Source of the DNA: Protopterus annectens
Lineage: Eukaryota > Chordata > Ceratodontiformes > Protopteridae
Length of the DNA: 64,000 nt
Assembly: GCF_019279795.1 (NCBI RefSeq)
Contig: NC_056745.1
Location: forward strand, 1,490,497,503-1,490,561,502
Reading direction: 5' to 3'
The translations under genes and the position numbers were made by a program. Shown here one piece after another: positions 59,767 through 64,000 of the stretch. The notes beneath the pieces are model-generated. The model was not told the origin of the DNA and ran no database searches. It was given only the letters and a program-made list of their open reading frames with translations. Within the stretch, counting starts at the first letter, position 1, and each line of letters opens with the position of its first letter.

Positions 59767-59954
59767 TTTACCTAAATGATGTAAACCCCCAAAAAAAAGA
59801 CATCAAAATGTTGACCTAAAGTAGTCGACAAAAAACATCAGCAGCATTATTTGTATGGAATTTTTGTCTCCAAGCATTCACATAAACCTGCCGATCTTTT
59901 TCTGTTAACTATTTTAGGCAAACATATATATATATATATATACATACATACACA

Positions 59955-61566
59955 CAGTGGGTATAAAAAGTGCATACACCCCTGTTAAAATGCCATGTTT
60001 TTGTGATATAAAAAATGAGACCACAATAAATCATTTCAAAACTTTTCCCACCTTTAATGTGAGCTATAACCTGTACAATTCAATTGAAAAACAAACAAAT
60101 CTGTTATGGGAAAAATATAAAAAATTAAAAAAACATACAATAAGCTGGTTGCATAAGTGTGCACACCCTTAAACTAATACTTTGTTGAAGCACCTTTTGA
60201 TTTAATTACATCATTCAGTCTTCTTGGGTACACACCTGACATCAAATAAAGAGACTCTGATTAACCCCCAAAAAAGTTCAGCTGTCCTAGTAGGATTTTC
60301 CTTGCATTTACTCAGTTGCCTGCTACAGCAAAAGCCATGGTTCACAGACAGCTTACAAAGTATCAAAGGGATCTCGTTGAAAGTTATCAATCAGGAGAAG
60401 GGGACAAAAACATTTCCACAGCATTGGATATATCATGGAACACAGTGAAGTCAGTCATCAAAAAGTGCAGAAAATATGGGAAAACAGTGATGTTGCAAAG
60501 AAATGGATGTCCCTGCAAAATTGATGAAAAGACAAGATGAAAACTGGTCAGGGGGCTGCCAAGAGACCTACAGCAACACTGAAGGAGTTGCAGGAATTTC
60601 TGGCAAGTACTGGTTGTGTACTACATGTGACATCAATCTCCCGTATTCTCCATATGTCTGGACTATGGGGTAGGGTTGCAAGACAGAAGCCTTTTCTTAC
60701 ACAGAAAAATATCCAGGCCTGGCTAAAATTTGCATAGCAATACATCAAGTCTCCCAAAAGCATGCAGGGAAATGTGTTATGGTCTGATGAGACCAAGGTT
60801 GAACTTTTTGGCCACAATTCCAAAAGGTACATTTGGAGCAAAAACAACAGTTCACATCACCAAAAGAACACCATCCCCATGGTAAAGCATGGTGGGGGCA
60901 GTATCATGCTTTGGGGTTGCTTTTCTTCAGCTGGAACTGGGGCTTTAGTGAAGATGGAGGGAATTATGAATCGTTCCAAATACCAGTCACTTTTGGCACA
61001 AAACCTTCAGGTATCTGCTAGAAAGCTGAAGATGAAGAGGAATTTCACCTTTCAACATGACAATGAACCCAAGCATATATTCAAATGAACAAAAGAATGG
61101 CTTCAACAGAAGAAAATTAAAGTTTTGGAATGGCCCAGCCAGAGCCCAGACCTAAATCCAATAGAAAATCTGTGGGGTGACCTGAAGAGGGCTATGCACA
61201 AGAGATGCCCTCACAATCTGACAGATTTGGAGCACTTTTACATGGAAGAGTGGGCAAATATTGCCAAGTCAAAGATGTGTCATGCTGATAGACTCCTACC
61301 CAAGAAGACTAAATGCTGTAATTAAATCAAAAGGTGTTTCAACAAAGTATTACTATAAGGGTGTGCAGAGAACTAGCTTATTGTACTTTTTTTATTTTTT
61401 ATATTTTTTCCCCTAACAGATTTGTTTGTTTTTCAATTGAATTGTACAGGTTATAGGTCACATTAAAGTTGGAAAAAGTTTGAAATGATTTATTGTGGTC
61501 TCATTTTTTTTATATCACAAAAACCTGGCATTTTAACAGGGGTGTGTAAACCTTTTATATCCACTT
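59955..61566 (+). mobile_element. Tc1/mariner transposon with ~240-bp inverted repeats
   Basis: Left terminal repeat about 59,955-60,208, right about 61,320-61,566, in inverted orientation (AGTGGGTATAAAA at left, TTTTATATCCACT at right). Both arms contain AAATGATTTATTGTGGTCTC or its complement. A transposase pseudogene lies between. The left end is embedded in TA/CATA microsatellite, which obscures the TA target duplication. Confidence 0.9.
60337..61325 (+). pseudogene. Tc1 transposase, stops and a frameshift
   Basis: The N-terminus KYQRDLVESYQSGEGDKNIS then WNTVKSVIKKCRKYGKT is the helix-turn-helix DNA-binding part. The catalytic DDE triad is in sight: WSDETKV, FQHDNEPKHIF and [14 protein letters not shown]. 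Disabling changes are a TGA at 60,538, a frameshift near 60,558, a TAG at 60,735 and a TGA at 61,086. Length about 330 codons, normal for Tc1. It would cut and paste the element at TA sites. Confidence 0.9.
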
Positions 61567-61599
61567 TATATATATGTAGACAGAGAGAGAGAGATCTTT

Positions 61600-61857
61600 C
61601 CTCTGTGCTTCATCAAACGTTGTTTTAAATCACTGACATTATTTAGTGTAATATGTTCTTATGATTTACTTATATGTTCGTTTCCTTGTTTTTATCTATT
61701 TTTTACCTGCTTTGTATAAAGATCAATTGTTCTCCTACTTTAATTTTTGTATTAATCAATGTATTATTATGTAATTGTAGCGTTTCTCCTCGGGTCTCTG
61801 CTGAAAAAGGGCATCTTGCCCAGTCAGACCAACCCGGTTAACAAAGTCAAATAAATA
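61600..61857 (+). mobile_element. L2-like LINE 3' end
   Basis: AT-rich UTR, then GCGTTTCTCCTCGGGTCTCT, GCTGAAAAAGGGCATCTTG, CAGACCAACCCGGTTAACAA and (AATA)n. It is similar to the 47,690 tail but more diverged. Confidence 0.6.
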
Positions 61858-61861
61858 AATA

Positions 61862-61990
61862 AGTACAAAATGTTGAAGGTATACAATGTCAAAATCGCAA
61901 AATGTTGAAAATGGAATTTGTCCTTTCCTCACTGCTGTGTGATCCCATTGTTGGTCTATATAATTAGCAAGAGGTATGGGAGGGTACATG
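61862..61990 (+). mobile_element. palindromic core element F7, half copy
   Basis: The word CAAAATGTTGAA occurs twice, with related pieces (CAATGTCAAAATCG) between, followed by the half-core GTCCTTTCCTCACTGCTGTG and TATATAATTAGCAAGAGG. The other arm is missing. Confidence 0.5.
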
Positions 61991-62089
61991 TCTCTTCCAA
62001 GTAGAATGGATAGAAAATTTCATTGGCCAAACAGCATCTCCTCACCTAAACTTTGGGCATTTAGATTAAAAGGAAGAAAAAGTAAAACG

Positions 62090-63000
62090 CAGATTACAAC
62101 TTTGAAGAATGAATGGAGCACTGCATCCTGATATATTCGCAATCAATGAAATTATATCTAATTTGTGAGCGATACATATCAGATTAAGAATACAGGAAAA
62201 AAAAACAGGAAAAGCAGCTTTTCTTTGGATGTCTACCCCCCTCAGATTCCTTATAAGGAAATGGCTAAGTTAAATCAGCACATTAGGTTGTTCAAACTCC
62301 TACAAGTTTTTCAATGGATTTCAAAATGTCATGTTCTAGGACCAGATGAGCTACCTTTCAAGCTGTATAGGTCCTAAATTGATATGTTAGCACACATCCT
62401 AATGGATTTGCACAGTCAAGCTAACAGAGGAGGCAGACTCCCATATTCATTTGGAGCGCTCAGTATTATCTTACTACCTAAAGATGACTGTAGTATTTCA
62501 CAAGGTGAGAATTATTAGCCAGTGTTATTTGGTTTCACTAGATATGAAAATATATGTCATGATTTTGGCTACTAAACTGGAAAGAGTGTATCTTATTTGG
62601 TAAAGAATACACAGGAAGAGGTTGTTAAGCAAACACTAGACAGGCCTAGCTTGATTAGGTCATGATTAAGTATGAAACAATGGGATTAAGATAATGCTAC
62701 ACCAATGGCTACATTTTTCTTAAATGTAAGAAATACCTTTGATTTCTTAGAATGTGAATTTTTGGGGGGAAAGACTTAAAACTTATGGAATTATAGGCCT
62801 TTTCCTAGATAAAGGTACACTGCTTTATCAGGCTCTTATAACCCCAGTCAACACCAGTGGTGTGGTATCTGCACTTTTATCAGCCAGGGGAATGAGGAAG
62901 GCCTTTTCACATTCTCCAACGCTGCTTGGATTAGCCACTGAAACACTGATGCTATACTTCAGATAAAGGTTGGAGAACTTGGGTATTAAAATTTCATATG
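62090..63000 (+). mobile_element. L1/Tx1-clade LINE RT fragment, decayed
   Basis: LGPDELPFKLYRS matches the (A)PGPDGLPxEFYK block. ILMDLHSQANRGGRLPYSFG then ALSIILLPKDDCS matches the following L1-type region. Later TFDFLECEFLG (block A) and VNTSGVVSALLSARGMRKAF then SHSPTLLGLATETL match the RG-RQGCPLSPLLF region, with the Gln-Gly changed. Stops are frequent. Confidence 0.65.
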
Positions 63001-63124
63001 GAGTAAACGCACCTTCCTATTGGCTTGTGGACCATGGAGTAATCTGATTATCTCATCCAGAACGGAATATGCCCATCTGATTATATTTGTCCTGAATTAC
63101 CCGATTATCAATAGTTAAGGGAGC

Positions 63125-64000
63125 TAACTTTGTAGAGTTATGCACCTGTGGTAGGGTATATAATACTGTCTGCCTCTTCCTCCCTACCTCTGTCCATGAG
63201 GGACATGGGCACCATGCCAGGAGTAAATTTATGAATATCCATCCATTGATCCAGGGTTTGCTTGAAGAGTGTCAGGGACAGGCTCCTTTTACGTGAATGG
63301 GGGGGGGGGTTGTTCCAGAAGAGGTGTAGTCTCTGGAAGATATAGCTATCTCTCCAGCATGATTTATTCATTTCAGAGGCACAAGTTTGAGATTTTTAGA
63401 GTGGGTGACCCTCTTTCAGTTTGATTTATAAATGTGCTACTTTTCATTAGGGCAGGATTCAGAGACTGCCCTGTAAGCCAAACACAGATCACCTCTTAGT
63501 AGCCTATAGGAGACAGAATACAGTGATGGGGCTTTCAGTCTTTCCATGTAGGATTTGTTTTGTGTACCCTATTTTTTTTGGTGAGAAACTTCTGGGGTCT
63601 CTCCAGCTGTTGCGGGTATCTGGTGAGGTACATGTAAAAGGGAGCATTGTACTCAATTATTGGTCTGATGAGGGCCAAGTACAATGGAATTATAATGTCC
63701 TTATATCTAGATGACATGCCTTTACTTATGAGATGTGCCACATAGAAGGATTTCTTTACCACTGGGGACACATGGTGGTCAAAGTTCAAATCACTATCAA
63801 CATGTGTAACCAGGTCACATACCATTGGGCCGTCTCTTAGGAGAGTGCTGTCTATATTATAATTAGCTAGGGAGTTAGCTTTCCCAAAGAGAATAATTAT
63901 GCATTTTTTGCATTTAGTTTCAATCCATGGCTTTGGCACCAATCATTTGTCTGTGTTGACCTTTTCTGCAGTATATTGGAATCATTGGAAGACTCGATGA
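63125..64000 (-). mobile_element. CR1-clade LINE fragment (copy F), runs off the window
   Basis: ORF2 C-terminus: NKSCWRDSYIFQRLHLFWNN, LTLFKQTLDQWMDIHKFTPG and MVPMSLMDRG. Further right KCIIILFGKANSLANYNID, VVKKSFYVAHLISKGMSSR and IIIPLYLALIRPIIEYNAPF. It is more diverged than copies A-D, and the tail repeat is lost. Confidence 0.8.

Overview
The window looks like intronic DNA of a vertebrate with a large, transposon-rich genome. One host exon is visible: 51,194-51,328 on the minus strand, with sound splice sites and an open frame resembling the second coding exon of histone deacetylase 10 (HDAC10). I found no neighbouring HDAC10 exon in the remaining ~51 kb downstream or ~12.7 kb upstream, so its introns here are probably very long. 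Together with Penelope, CR1, L2, R4/Dong, L1/Tx1, DIRS, Gmr1-type gypsy and Tc1 remnants, this suggests a giant-genome vertebrate. A lungfish is plausible; a salamander, caecilian or other basal fish cannot be excluded. The species call is inference.

Layout. 0-3 kb: tRNA-derived SINEs, GT/TA microsatellites and palindromic non-autonomous elements. 3.2-6.3 kb: CR1 LINEs on the plus strand. 7-8.3 kb: L2 tail, SINE, gypsy gag relic. 8.6-11.4 kb: CR1 on the minus strand. 11.4-15.0 kb: a head-to-head Penelope-like (PLE) pair, family Y. 15.0-18.5 kb: R4/Dong LINE, minus strand. 18.56-23.85 kb: a young head-to-head PLE pair, family X, with one 683-codon open frame and hammerhead ribozyme motifs. 24-25.7 kb: a CR1 fragment and a third PLE. 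25.7-34.2 kb: a Ty3/gypsy element with integrase ahead of reverse transcriptase (Gmr1 order). 35.4-38.3 kb: a degraded gypsy of ordinary order, then a 43-bp minisatellite. 40.6-49 kb: two CR1 LINEs, the second nearly complete and carrying three nested insertions. 49-52.9 kb: low-repeat DNA around the HDAC10 exon. 52.9-53.9 kb: DIRS fragment. 54.1-57.8 kb: a CR1/L2-superfamily LINE with its own ORF1. 58.4-61.6 kb: SINEs, a 35-bp minisatellite and a dead Tc1 transposon. 61.6-64 kb: L2 tail, L1/Tx1 and CR1 fragments.

The most unusual signal is a dispersed family of 0.3-0.6 kb palindromic elements with no coding capacity. Members share a scaffold (outer termini, a central core and spacer motifs), but each carries its own short near-palindromic word repeated at matching positions in both arms. 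Three members sit in recognisable host elements with near-exact target duplications, which proves they moved.

The elements interact visibly. One SINE family has borrowed the CR1 3' tail and another the L2 tail, so both LINEs probably mobilised SINEs here. Nesting gives relative ages: CR1 copy C is older than copy D, which is older than the palindromic element, PLE foldback and L2 inside it. Except for the HDAC10 exon and possibly the family X PLE, nothing here appears to encode a working protein.
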